Positions 55,030-64,000 of a DNA stretch of 64,000 bases are shown here, piece by piece. The translations under genes were made by a program, and so were the position numbers. Under the pieces are notes generated by a model that did not search any database, was not told where the DNA came from, and saw nothing but the letters and a program-made list of their open reading frames with translations. How positions within the stretch are numbered: position 1 is the stretch's first letter; every line of letters starts with the position of its first letter. The DNA comes from Dichetophora obliterata. Its lineage: Eukaryota; Arthropoda; Insecta; Diptera; Sciomyzidae. The stretch is taken from NCBI GenBank assembly GCA_963920525.1, contig OY986438.1:47327788-47391787 (forward strand), in the 5' to 3' direction.

Positions 55030-57060
55030 CAAATCTCTTAAAAACAAAAATAAAAGTATTCCAAAATCAAGCACCAAAGGGAAAAACTATGTTCTTCCAA
55101 AGCACAGAACTGCAGGAAGAAAAAAGATATACAAACAACTTGAAGCTCTACAGGAACTATTCTACAAAACAACTCTTTACAAAATTAACATTCAAATGCA
55201 TTTCCGGGCCTTCACTGCTACTTTGACTGAACTGAACTTTGACTGTTGTGTCTTTAGTTGTTTTGGTTTTTGTTCTTTTGTTTTTTGGTTTTTCTTTCTG
55301 ATGGTCTTTAAGCTAAAGAAATATTTGCAGTCTGTAAGTTTCTTGGGAGCAGAAACAAAAAGGATCAGAATTATTTTAATTCTTAGAGTGAAACGTGCAG
55401 TGTTGCGGACTCTTGGCGTGCTAAAAGAGGGGAAACACTTAAGACTAACGGGGCACAAAAAGAGGCAGATTCAACAAGAGCAGTTTGCGAAATCGCAGTT
55501 TTCTTAGAAAAAATTCTTAGAAAATCTGCTTTAAGAGGATAAAGTCCTTTTGCAGCACTTTTTACTAGTATTTTCATTTTCTTAAATATTTTTTATTGTG
55601 ATTACATCCAATATTCAAATTTTTAGTTTTACTTATTATAATTTTTTTATGTTTTTTGACGTAGAATTACGTCTTACAGCGCACAGTGTAACGCGCTGGA
55701 CAAATGTAGGTGTGGAAAAATAAGTATTAAATTTGTAAAAGTAAGTATGCAAATTACTCAATTATGTGAATCTTAAAGGATTATTTTATATCTTTCCATT
55801 TGTGGTAGTTATGATCTTTATATGCTGTCTTGAAAATTTTACGAAATTTCAGTTTTTCTAGTTTCTACCGAATATTTTCCAAAATCACAAAAATTTTAGT
55901 ATAATTCATATACGAAACTTACGTTAAAATATATTTTACAAGTTCTTGCTAAAAAAAAAACTTTCAAAATATAAATACAAAAATTTATATGAAAAATAAC
56001 AGATTTTTTTATAAAGTTCCAAACGCAATCAAACAAAAAGGAAATTTTCGGTTTTTTTTATTGTTAAGAAGTATGTCTTAAAAAAACTCTTTTTCAACAC
56101 ATACTCAAAATTTAGGGAGCCTAAAATAAAAACTAAGGATTTTATGACCTGTTTCCTGGAGCGTTTTTTGACGAAAATGCGCAAATTTATATGAAAAAAT
56201 AACAAATTTTTTATCAAGTTTCAAGCACAATTACAAAATAAAAACATTTTTATGTATTTTATTTTTAAGTATGTATTAAAATGTGTCTTTTTTAATACTT
56301 TTCCAAAATTTGGTCTCAGAATACTTTCAAATAAGGGTGTTATGACCACTTTTCTATAGAATGTTTTGAAGAAAATGAGCACCAATTGTGTATCAAAAAA
56401 TACATGACAAGGTGACATTTTACATTTGAAAAAAGGACTCAATTTTAGACTTTTTTGTGCAAAGACAATTGCATAGGCCTTGAAATTTTTTTACGAAACT
56501 AATACAAAAATCAATATTCTAAAAATTTTAAATTTTTAATACTTATGCATCTTTTTCTTGCTGGGTGGTGTCGAAAGCAGCTAGGTTGGTCGTTTTCAAC
56601 CAAGGCGAAGATTTCTAGAGTTATACGCATCTGATTTCATCGTAGTTCATTTTAAATTGTTTGTTAGGGCTTTGACTACAACATACACTAGAATTATTAA
56701 GATTGGTTACAATTTACTCTCCCTAATTTTACGCTGTCATTTTCAACCATTAAGATCCCCGTAGGTAAGAATTGTAAGGTAAATGAAGATCATCATAGGA
56801 ATGATGACACCATTGATGTCATTTCTGATCTTGATTTCTGTGACTTTGTGTCGAGTGACTCTACGAATTATTCTGATGACAGTCAATTATTTTCTATGTT
56901 ATTTTTTCTCATTCTTAAGATTTATGTAAAATTTAAACAAACCTATTTATTAAAATAAAAATATTTTTAATAAATAGACTTCATTGAATGGGCAATCTGA
57001 ATAAAACAATTCTATGACAGTAAAGTGAAACCAGTTAAAAATAAGCAAGTTAATTTCCTT
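55030..57060. other. Mostly AT-rich; one unexplained acidic open stretch
   Basis: A plus-strand frame of about 85 codons with no ATG at its start (about 56705-56958) includes RNDDTIDVISDLDFCDFVSSD, an acidic run unlike the surrounding low-complexity frames. It may be a transposase or host exon remnant. GACGTAGAATTACGTC at about 55658-55673 is a near palindrome. Nothing else is recognised. Confidence 0.35.
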
Positions 57061-57064
57061 TCTT

Positions 57065-57460
57065 ATACTTTCTACAACTGGAGATATTGCAATTTTATTC
57101 TTTATTATGTATGGTAGGTGGGCGAAGGGCGCGGCAAATCTTGATGAAATTTTTATACGGATGGGTGGTGAGCAAAGGGCGTGGCAGATCTTTATGAAAA
57201 TTTTATATGATAACTATGTGAATGCATTTTATAAAAAAATAGTTATCTTTTTTTTCCATACTTTGTATAACTCTAGATGTTGCACTTTTATTCTTCTTTT
57301 TGTATGGCAGGTTGGGTAATTGTGTATACAGTCAATTAAAAAAATTAGTTAACTTGGTTTTTACACTTTCTACAACTCGATATATTGCTTTTTTATTGTT
57401 AATTTTGTATGGGAGGTGGGAGAAGGGCGTGGCCGATATTGATGAAAGTTTTTGTATACG
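57065..57460. repeat. Degenerate repeat, DINE-1-like vocabulary
   Basis: TATGG(G/T)AGGTGGG..AAGGGCG.GGC..AT.TTGATGAAA recurs near 57108, 57160 and 57404, and TTTCTACAACT.GA.ATATTGC precedes it near 57070, 57265 and 57370. The GGGCGTGGC words match those in the Helitron-like elements of this window. Confidence 0.55.
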
Positions 57461-59204
57461 ATGACTCCTTCTATATTTGTACCTCATCCCATAGACTCGT
57501 TATATTGTGCAGCGCGGTTTGTATGGAGTCATGAGAAAAGTTACACACAAGCTGCTTCAGTAGCTGCTGTTGTTGTGGTTGTTAGTTCGGTTGTTGCTGT
57601 GGTAGTTGTTGTGGTTATTGATTTGGTTCGAAATCGTGTCGTTTGTTATTGTGCTGCTTTTTTGTTGTTGTTGTTATTAATATGTATGTAAAATGTACAT
57701 ATAAAAATACACATCAGCAGCTGTTGTTTTTGTGGTTTTTTTGTTTTGTTTATTTTCAGCAAGATAAATATAATAGAGAACACAGATGCGCTTAGCTACA
57801 GAAGAGCCAGTATATATTACTACTACACAGGTTGGCACATACGTTACTAAGAATGTGTGTGCTTTGAAAACTCTATTTAATTTTGAAATATCATAATAAA
57901 TTCGAATTATTTATATTATGAATTATATTTTTAAATTTAAAAAATATATTTTGTTAACCAAAATTTAAATTTTAAATTACTTTAGAAATTAAAATGCATA
58001 CATATATACATGTTCTTTACTACAGAAAAATAAATAATTCATATTTTTCCGAAATATTTATTTCCATTTATTAAACATAATTTTGAATTACATTTAAGTT
58101 TAACCAACATAAAATGAACAAGAACAACAAATTCATCACTAAAAATATCAAACGAAAAATTATTATACAAAACTTATTTGTTTTTTAAGATGAAATGCTT
58201 TAAAATAGTTTTGAAAAATATAAATAAGAAAAACCAAAATTTTTCTCTATTTCTGTATAAAGAGCAATTTTACGTCTATACTTACGATACTATCGAAACG
58301 ATGTCTTTTATTTAGAATATAATAGATACTTATTTACTATTCGTCGAAGTAAATGCCTATTATTTTTGTAATTATACATACATATTCGAAAAGTTTTTAA
58401 AATTTTTATAAGTTCTTGACTAATTAATATTAATATTTTTGACTAATTAAAAGATTCAAATTGACTGATTTGGAATTGGATCTAGTATATCACAGACTAA
58501 AATATTTTTAAATTCACCCACAACCCAAATAACACAAAAATTTTAAAAGTTTTATTTTTTTATTGAACCTATATCAAAGCCACTTCCTCAAAAATCTTTC
58601 ATACGTATACATTTATATTCACAAAAAATATTTTGCTATGTCTACCTCCCATACAAAATATTTCACAGCACTTGCCTTAAAAAGTTCCTTGCATACAGCA
58701 CTTGTAAATATGTTCCAAGCATACAGAAAAATCTTGAGAAATTATATCAACAAATTACGAAATTTGTTTAATAGTGAGGTTTTAATTGTGTAACGTTAAA
58801 ATGTTAAGTGTTGTTTTTCGCTAAAACCAACGAAAAGGACATATCAGTTTTTTGATATGTCTAACCAGCGAAACGTCGGAGGATAAAAATTAAATACATT
58901 TTTTATTTGCATCAAAAACTCCAGACCATTTAGCCTGAACACTAGTGTATCAAATTATATAAATGCAAAAAATTGGCAAAACACATTTATTCAAAACATA
59001 TTTAGTCGGCCAACTTAAAATCTTAAAGATAAACTACACCATTTCCAATTGAAGGGCTTATTGCAAGAACGTGACAAGCCACATGACCAAAAACATCGAT
59101 TTTTTGGTTCGATCTATAACTTCCGGCTATTCCTGTATAAAGATGGTGGAATGAGCGTAAAGTGCAGCTCACTAAAGAGTTCATTTAGCTGTTGATTTCA
59201 CTAC
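57461..59204. other. AT-rich stretch, nothing firm
   Basis: A valine/alanine/leucine-rich frame at 57452-57691 is the translation of a (GTT/GCT) tract. A 9-bp hairpin GACATATCA/TGATATGTC lies at 58838-58861. A block near 59053-59090 is shared with 16108-16145. Confidence 0.45.
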
Positions 59205-59795
59205 ACTAAGAAAAAAATTCCAGAAAATCTAGAAAAATAGCGCCCAATCTTTAGAAAATCGGGCTACATCTAGCGTCATGGCCGATTTTCTAAAAATTAA
59301 GTAAATATTTTTCGTTAAATTGACACCAGAAGTGTTAAATAGTTTAGGAAAATTATCCAATCATTTACGAACTATTTCGCTAAATTGAAGAAACTTAGCC
59401 CAATTGTGTTGAAATCTTATGACGTTTGAGTAAGTTTTTCTACTGTTTATTTATCATCGGCTATAACTAAGAGATATATTTTCTATGATAACAAGAAATT
59501 TTCTACTATTTATTAATCATCGGCTATAACTAAGAGAAACTTTTTCTTTGAAAATAAAAAATTTTTCATCGAATCCCTTGTGAAATTTTGGAATTTTTGC
59601 ATAAAAAAACATTTCTTAAGATTTTAAACAGAATCCTGTGAGAATTATTATATTTATACTGACGAAAAACTGCAAACATTGCTATTATCAACACTAAATT
59701 AAATTGAAAAATTACCACTATCCGGAGACTTGAACCTCGGCCGCGTGATTGTAAGTCCATCAGCTTATCCATTCGACCATCGGAGTTGTTCAACA
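59205..59795 (-). mobile_element. Possible tRNA-headed SINE-like element
   Basis: On the minus strand a tRNA-like head (59785-59712) is followed by an AT-rich body ending in TTTTTTTCTTAGTGTAG at 59205. The body includes a 63-bp duplication (59439 and 59502). SINE status is inferred from head and length; no second copy is in the window. Confidence 0.4.
59712..59785 (-). tRNA. tRNA-like pseudogene or SINE head
   Basis: Minus-strand TCCGATGGTCGAATGGATAA has an A-box-like start, and GAGGTTCAAGTCTCCGGA supplies a B box, with TCCG/CGGA able to pair as acceptor ends. The anticodon arm does not fold well, so this is not a convincing functional tRNA. Confidence 0.45.
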
Positions 59796-60013
59796 ATCGT
59801 CGCTTAGTTTGCTTTATTTAGAATCGTTCGCTTTGTAAGTAATTTTAAAGCATTTTTTTTAGAAATATAAGAAAAGCATTCCTAAAATAAATACCTTGTG
59901 GTGTATAAAAAAATACAAACTTACATGTATTTTTACGAAATAACCAAGTATAAATAAATACCCAAGTATAAAACTTATAATTGAAAGTTTTCTATAATAC
60001 CTTATTCTTTAGT

Positions 60014-60281
60014 ATTATGTTAATTTTCTATGATTTAAATACAAATTCTAAATGTTTGATAGTTTAAATCATTCTTGATTTTTAATACAAATTCTAGTTG
60101 TTTGATAGTTTAAAATCGTTTATTCAGCTTTAGGTCAGGATAGAACAATTAATTGCTCTAACGAATTTTTTCCAAAGAAAACAACAACAACAACATTTTC
60201 AATATGAAAAGGAAAACATCACTAGCTCATTTTATTGCAATTTCGGCCCTGCTACAGGCTTCATCAGAAATCTTTGTGATG
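60014..60281 (-). repeat. Second copy of the 44.3-kb ribozyme element, truncated
   Basis: It matches 44331-44614 along its length (TATGATTTAAATACAAATTC, then GAACAATTAATTGCTCTAACG, then (CAACAA)n and the ribozyme). The right inverted end is missing and is replaced by a tRNA-like segment. Confidence 0.8.
60217..60281 (-). ncRNA. Hammerhead ribozyme copy 4 (AUA-type)
   Basis: Outer stem I is CATCAC/GTGATG (6 bp) and inner stem I is ATTT/AAAT, with internal loop AAAG/GAGCTA. The core is CUGAUGA (60267-60261), stem II GCC-TGTAGCAG-GGC, then GAAA (60244-60241), stem III AT-TGCA-AT, and A17 at 60233. It differs from copy 3 in the stem II loop and in the outer stem I, where pairing is kept. Confidence 0.65.
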
Positions 60282-60352
60282 ACACCACCTGGGATCGAAC
60301 CTGGGTGTGGAACGCCGTGCTGTCGCATTTTAGCGCACCATAGGCGATGAGA
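60282..60352 (-). tRNA. tRNA-like segment next to ribozyme copy 4
   Basis: Minus-strand CCTATGGTGCGCTAAAATGC resembles an A box and CCCAGGTTCGATCCCAGG a B box with a T-arm. It ends exactly where the ribozyme stem I begins (GTGTCATCAC). It could be a tRNA-derived SINE head fused to the ribozyme repeat, or a separate tRNA pseudogene. Confidence 0.45.
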
Positions 60353-60776
60353 TTTCAGTGTCAATTTCTCAGTTTTTCTTCCTTTCATACTTTATCGTTG
60401 TTGTACTTTTTTGCTAACCTTAGTTTTTATGCTTATGTTATTTTAAATTTAAGAAATCATGCTGTAGAATTTTGCGAAAGGACTTGATATTAATACAGTC
60501 TTTTTTCAAATTATTTCTGCTTTTATACAATTTTTAGAAATTTAACTTTTATCATACCCTTACTTCTTATATTTAAATAAAAGTTTAATTAAAAGTCAGA
60601 AGCTGTTTTGATAACGTTGCAACGAATACGAAGAAGTGAGAACGTTTAATCTTGTAAAAATTCTCTACATTAAGAACTTCTATGAAATATAGATAAACCC
60701 ATGCTTATGAATTGATGCTCCAGTTTCTTAATTTATGGGAAGCAGATTTTTTTGAGTGTATGCTACGCTTGTACAA
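60353..60776. other. AT-rich stretch, nothing recognised
   Basis: No gene, repeat or paired termini are seen. Confidence 0.45.
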
Positions 60777-60778
60777 TA

Positions 60779-60865
60779 GGGTGCTCTCTATCCATTGGAT
60801 ATTTTAGTATAGGATTGTTACAATCCGTGCCATCGTGCAATTATGCTGGACATAGAGAATACCCC
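60779..60865. mobile_element. Small TA-flanked MITE, 87 bp
   Basis: GGGTGCTCTCTATCC and GGACATAGAGAATACCCC are inverted ends flanked by TA on both sides. A GGATTG-TTA-CAATCC hairpin sits in the middle. Confidence 0.6.
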
Positions 60866-60919
60866 TAAAAGTTTTTACGTGCCATATTATATTTTTAAAA
60901 TAAACCACTCAATCGAGTT

Positions 60920-61275
60920 TTAGAAAAAATCAATTAAAATGTTTTAATTCTATTTGACATATAAGATCAAATGAGATTCAAAAAGCATCAATTGTAACTC
61001 TGGAAAGAACAGCAGTTTTTTTATAGAAGAGATCAATTGAAATTCAGAAAAAATCAATTGAAATCCAGAATTGCATTTGAAATTTAGAAAAGATAAATTG
61101 GAATTTATAATCTTAATTTGAAGTTGAGATAGCTCCTATTTGAATTCGGAAAATGTTATTTAATTGAGAGAAAAGACCAATTAAAATTCAAAAATGTTTT
61201 AAAAAATTCAAAAGAGATCAATTGGAATTTAGAAAAGATTAATTCAAATTCCTAAGAGAGTAATTCAAAGTGGCT
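60920..61275. repeat. Degenerate minisatellite, ~25-bp unit
   Basis: Variants of AGATCAATTGAAATTCAGAA recur about a dozen times with irregular spacing of roughly 22-28 bp. The core ATCAATTGAAATT is itself palindromic at its centre (CAATTG). Confidence 0.7.
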
Positions 61276-61622
61276 TTGATAGAACAGAAATCCAAAATTA
61301 TGGTAAAGATAAAAAATATGCCAATGTACCATAATAATAGTGAAACATAATAATGTTTATGAATATTTTTCATTACTTTTATTTAAAAATATGATTAATT
61401 ATGAACAGTTTTATTTGAACCAAAACACAGCTAGCCTAGCTGTCTGAAATCACAGAATACAGAATTTTTTAGATTCTGACCTGAATTTACCTCTTTTGAG
61501 CTGAAAAAAAGAACAGAAAAAATGCCAAATTTTTTCGTTTAATATTGGCTACACAAAAGTTTCACATTTGTACTGAAATCTATACTAAATCAAACTTTTT
61601 GAAGAAGTTATTTTCTGATATA

Positions 61623-62490
61623 CAGCTGTGTTCAAAATAATAGCAGTACTATTTTATTCACACATGTTTGTATAAACAATACTTGTTTACAAATTTTGGA
61701 TCCAGGAAACCCATTATTGTTCCTATTTGCACTTTCATCGCTGGTTCGAAACCTGTCATCAGTTTCCTCCTATATTGTAAAATTTTCCAGATACAGGGTG
61801 TTTTACGTTTTTGGCAAGTGTTTAGTATTATTGATTTAGAAACTAAAGTACTCACCATAAAATAAAAAATAGTATTTTGTATTTTAGAAAAATTATCAAA
61901 TTTTCCATCAATACATCAACCACTATCGTGTCATGTGTTGTAGCAAAACTAAAATTTTGAGATTATCAAACGAAATATCAACAAATTTTATATCTTTTGT
62001 TTTAGCGGAGCTGTAATCGTCCAAATTTAAAATGTCTGTTTTTCATGTAAAAATGCACTTAATCAATAGGTTTTTTCTAAATTCTAACTTTGGATGATAA
62101 CAGCTCTGCTAAAATAAAAGATACAAAATTTGTTGATATTTCGTTGGGTAATCTGAAAATTTTAGCTCCGCTACAGCACATAATACGAAAATGGTTGATA
62201 GATTAATGGAAAAGTTGATATTTCTTCTAAAATAGAAAATATTCTTTTTTATTTTATGGTTAGTAGTTTAGATTCTATATAAATAATACTAAACACGTGC
62301 CAAAAACGTAAAACACCCTGTATCGTGAAAATGTTACAATATCGGAGAAAACTGTGTACAAATTTGGAACAAGTATTGAAAGTACATCTAGGAATGATAA
62401 TCGGTTTACCGGATCGAAAATTTGTAGACTAGTATTATTTATCTAAACATGTTTGAATATAAGAGCACGCTATTATTTTAACCGCAACTG
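61623..62490. mobile_element. Tc1-type palindromic MITE (outer)
   Basis: TA flanks CAGCTGTGTTCAAAATAATA at the left and CAGTTGCGGTTAAAATAATA (inward) at the right. Arms of about 170 bp, 61623-61791 and 62323-62490, are imperfect complements throughout. Ends of the form CAGTTG.GGTCAAAATAATAG are typical of some Tc1-like families. The arms are separated only by the inner element. Confidence 0.85.
61794..62320. mobile_element. Mariner/Tc1-type palindromic MITE (inner)
   Basis: TA flanks CAGGGTGTTTTACGTTTTTG at both ends. Arms 61794-62018 and 62096-62320 (225 bp each) are complementary with scattered mismatches, around a 77-base loop. It sits precisely at the centre of the outer palindrome. Confidence 0.88.
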
Positions 62491-62492
62491 TA

Positions 62493-63939
62493 GTAACAAA
62501 CATGGTTGTTTAAAGTGAAACATTGATAGTTATGTACATTACATCTTCATCTATGCATAGAACAGCAAAAATCCGAAAATGCGACATATAACCTTCATCC
62601 ACTCATGTCTTCAATTGTGACAGCACAAAATATTAACGTCAAAATTACAATATTTTGGTATTACTAGAGAGCAGAATACAGAACCATCGAATTTTACAGG
62701 TCGGAAAGTTCTGCATTTGTTATACTTTTGCAGTCAACATTTTCGAAAAAGGAACGTGATTTATTTTAAGGTCAAATTTTTTTAAAAAAAAAGAACGGAA
62801 AAAATGCAGAATTATTGAAGAGGTCAAAAAATGCGGAATTTTTTCCCGGTGCTATAAGTCAGTATAAGTCAGTATAAGTCAGTAAAAATTTTTCTAATTT
62901 TACTTTTATATATAAAATCGGTTATATGGTACGAGTAAAATTTAATTGCAATGAGTACATTTTATTTTCACAAAGAAATTATGAAAATCAAAATACCGGA
63001 TTGGAAAATGTCCTATATATGTTTAAACCACATGAATATGTGATTGCAAACAATAATTTTCAATTAAAGCGCTTAGATTTTTCAATTTTAATTATTTTAG
63101 TCCAGAGATGTTTTCCCCAAGTTGATTCTAAACGAAAATATAATTGAACGAAATACAATTGAGAGGCAGGACCTCTTCTCACTTTTCCAAAAACTGCTTT
63201 ATGTAATATATCATAAACTATATTTCCACTTTTTGTTGTGAGCAATGCTTGTTATAAAATAGCCACTTCGCTCCATTTTTCTCATTATCTATTCGAACTC
63301 AAATCTAGTGAAAACGATTTACTGCTACTTTATTTCTTTCAAGCTGCAGCGGAGTTTTTTTCTACTTTGCGCTTATCAATTTATTTTTTTACACCATTTT
63401 GATCTGTATTCATTCATATCAACTAGTTTTCTGCCAATCTATAGCTCGTCTCAATAGCTCAACCTTGGTTTTCTTATCAGAGCATGGGTTCAATTCACGC
63501 TAATCACTAGAAAATAATCAAATATTAAAAAAAAACTGAGCCGACGAATGTTTTCAACGCATTTTCATGACTATGAAAAATCAATTCGTAACGTCAAAAT
63601 ACCATAAAACAAAGAACAAACTTAACAGCCTAACACTTGGTTGCATTTAATTGCCAACTAATCAGCTGCTTTTCTTTTACTTCTGCCTCTTTTATATGTG
63701 TCTTGTTCGTTCTTTTATTGACGTAGTTGTACAAATTACTATATTATGCAGTTTTTACACACATAAAATGAGGTTTCATAAAAATCCATGGATGTTCGCG
63801 AACAGCCACACACACTTGCGTCATAAAAGGAGGAGTCATAAAAATAGTAGTAGAAAATAAAATACTACTATATTCGTGTGTATGTATACAAATAGAAAAG
63901 CAGAATTATTAATCATAAAAAAACAAGTTAACCAAGTGC
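62493..63939. other. AT-rich stretch, nothing firm
   Basis: A TATAAGTCAG tandem run lies near 62854-62884, and a 9-bp hairpin ATAGTAGTA/TACTACTAT near 63845-63871. GGGTTCAATTCACGC near 63487 is B-box-like, but no tRNA folds around it. Confidence 0.4.
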
Positions 63940-63947
63940 TATAAAAG
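63940..63947 (+). promoter_or_regulatory. Weak TATA-box candidate
   Basis: TATAAAAG is followed ~26-30 bp downstream by TTTCAACG, an imperfect initiator, in a less AT-rich end of the window. If real, transcription would start near 63968-63972 and run off the window. Confidence 0.25.
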
Positions 63948-64000
63948 TTTACTTTCAGCTACTTTCAACGCCTCGCTAGCTAAAACTCTCAGCAGTTCTT

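Noticed and set aside
54924..55507. Frames of ~100 codons around the C-rich tract and downstream
   Set aside because: The proline run comes from the C-rich tract and the phenylalanine-rich frame from a TTTTG tract; no domain is seen.
57452..57691. 79-codon Val/Ala/Leu-rich frame
   Set aside because: The hydrophobic stretch is the translation of a GTT/GCT repeat tract; there is no domain or context for a membrane protein.
61745..61775. Another CTGATGA on the minus strand followed by GAAA
   Set aside because: The intervening GGTT/AACC hairpin leaves extra unpaired bases before GAAA, and no stem I pairs around it. It lies in an arm of a Tc1-type MITE and looks like chance.
63432..63510. Possible plus-strand tRNA with GGGTTCAATTCACGC
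   Set aside because: Only a B-box-like segment is present; no acceptor or anticodon stem pairs.

Overview
The window is AT-rich, non-coding-dominated nuclear DNA of an insect, most likely a higher fly (Brachycera). The grounds are a Jockey-clade retrotransposon, DINE-1/Helitron-like repeats carrying 'CCACGCCC..CGCCCACAAA' blocks, Tc1/mariner, piggyBac, hAT and PIF/Harbinger DNA transposons, a 56-bp intron, and abundant CAA/GTT and CAG microsatellites. I see no complete host gene. The only plausible piece of host coding sequence is a 73-bp exon-like block at 36340-36412, so much of the window is probably intron or intergenic DNA. Family assignments rest on motifs read by eye, without database searches.

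Layout. 1-4429: plain AT-rich DNA with microsatellites. 4430-7925: two abutting Helitron-like elements, each ending in CTAG before T, with internal tandem arrays of about 130 and 142 bp. 8251-9010: a foldback MITE and an RNase H fragment of a non-LTR element. 10059-15159: a full-length Jockey-clade element (minus strand) with a 15-bp target-site duplication, an intact ORF1 and an ORF2 broken by one stop and one frameshift. 16400-18150: more GC-balanced, probably host regulatory DNA. 19303-19876: a DINE-1-like element with a Helitron-type 3' hairpin. 20608-21858: a decayed Tc1-like transposon. 22250-24135: a long inverted repeat with a hammerhead ribozyme inside. 25080-26900 and 32330-35040: two diverged copies of one repeat block, whose comparison exposes three later insertions as filled versus empty sites. 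31024-32295: a PIF/Harbinger element carrying a spliced Myb/SANT-like gene. 36340-36412: candidate host exon. 37775-38314: long inverted repeat. 38885-41141: decayed RNase H-bearing non-LTR element. 41165-42045: TTAA MITE, hammerhead element and a duplication. 43310-45480: another long inverted repeat holding a deleted mariner and a hammerhead element. 45611-47086: piggyBac remnant. 47176-48003: hAT element with 8-bp duplication and a nested element. 48715-48935: palindromic MITE. 49000-59000: mostly plain AT-rich DNA. 59205-60350: two tRNA-like segments and a fourth hammerhead copy. 61623-62490: one palindromic MITE inserted at the centre of another. 62500-64000: plain, with a weak TATA-type promoter candidate at the end.

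The most interesting signal is a family of repeats containing self-cleaving hammerhead ribozyme folds. There are four copies, all on the minus strand: 22762-22833, 41436-41507, 44552-44614 and 60217-60281. Each has CUGANGA, a stem II hairpin, GAAA, a very short stem III, and a two-part stem I with an internal loop. Each is followed by a (GTT)n tract and a 'TGATCTAAAGCTC'-like block. The best copy has every canonical core residue and a GUC cleavage triplet. Two of the copies lie inside long inverted repeats, and one directly follows a tRNA-like segment.
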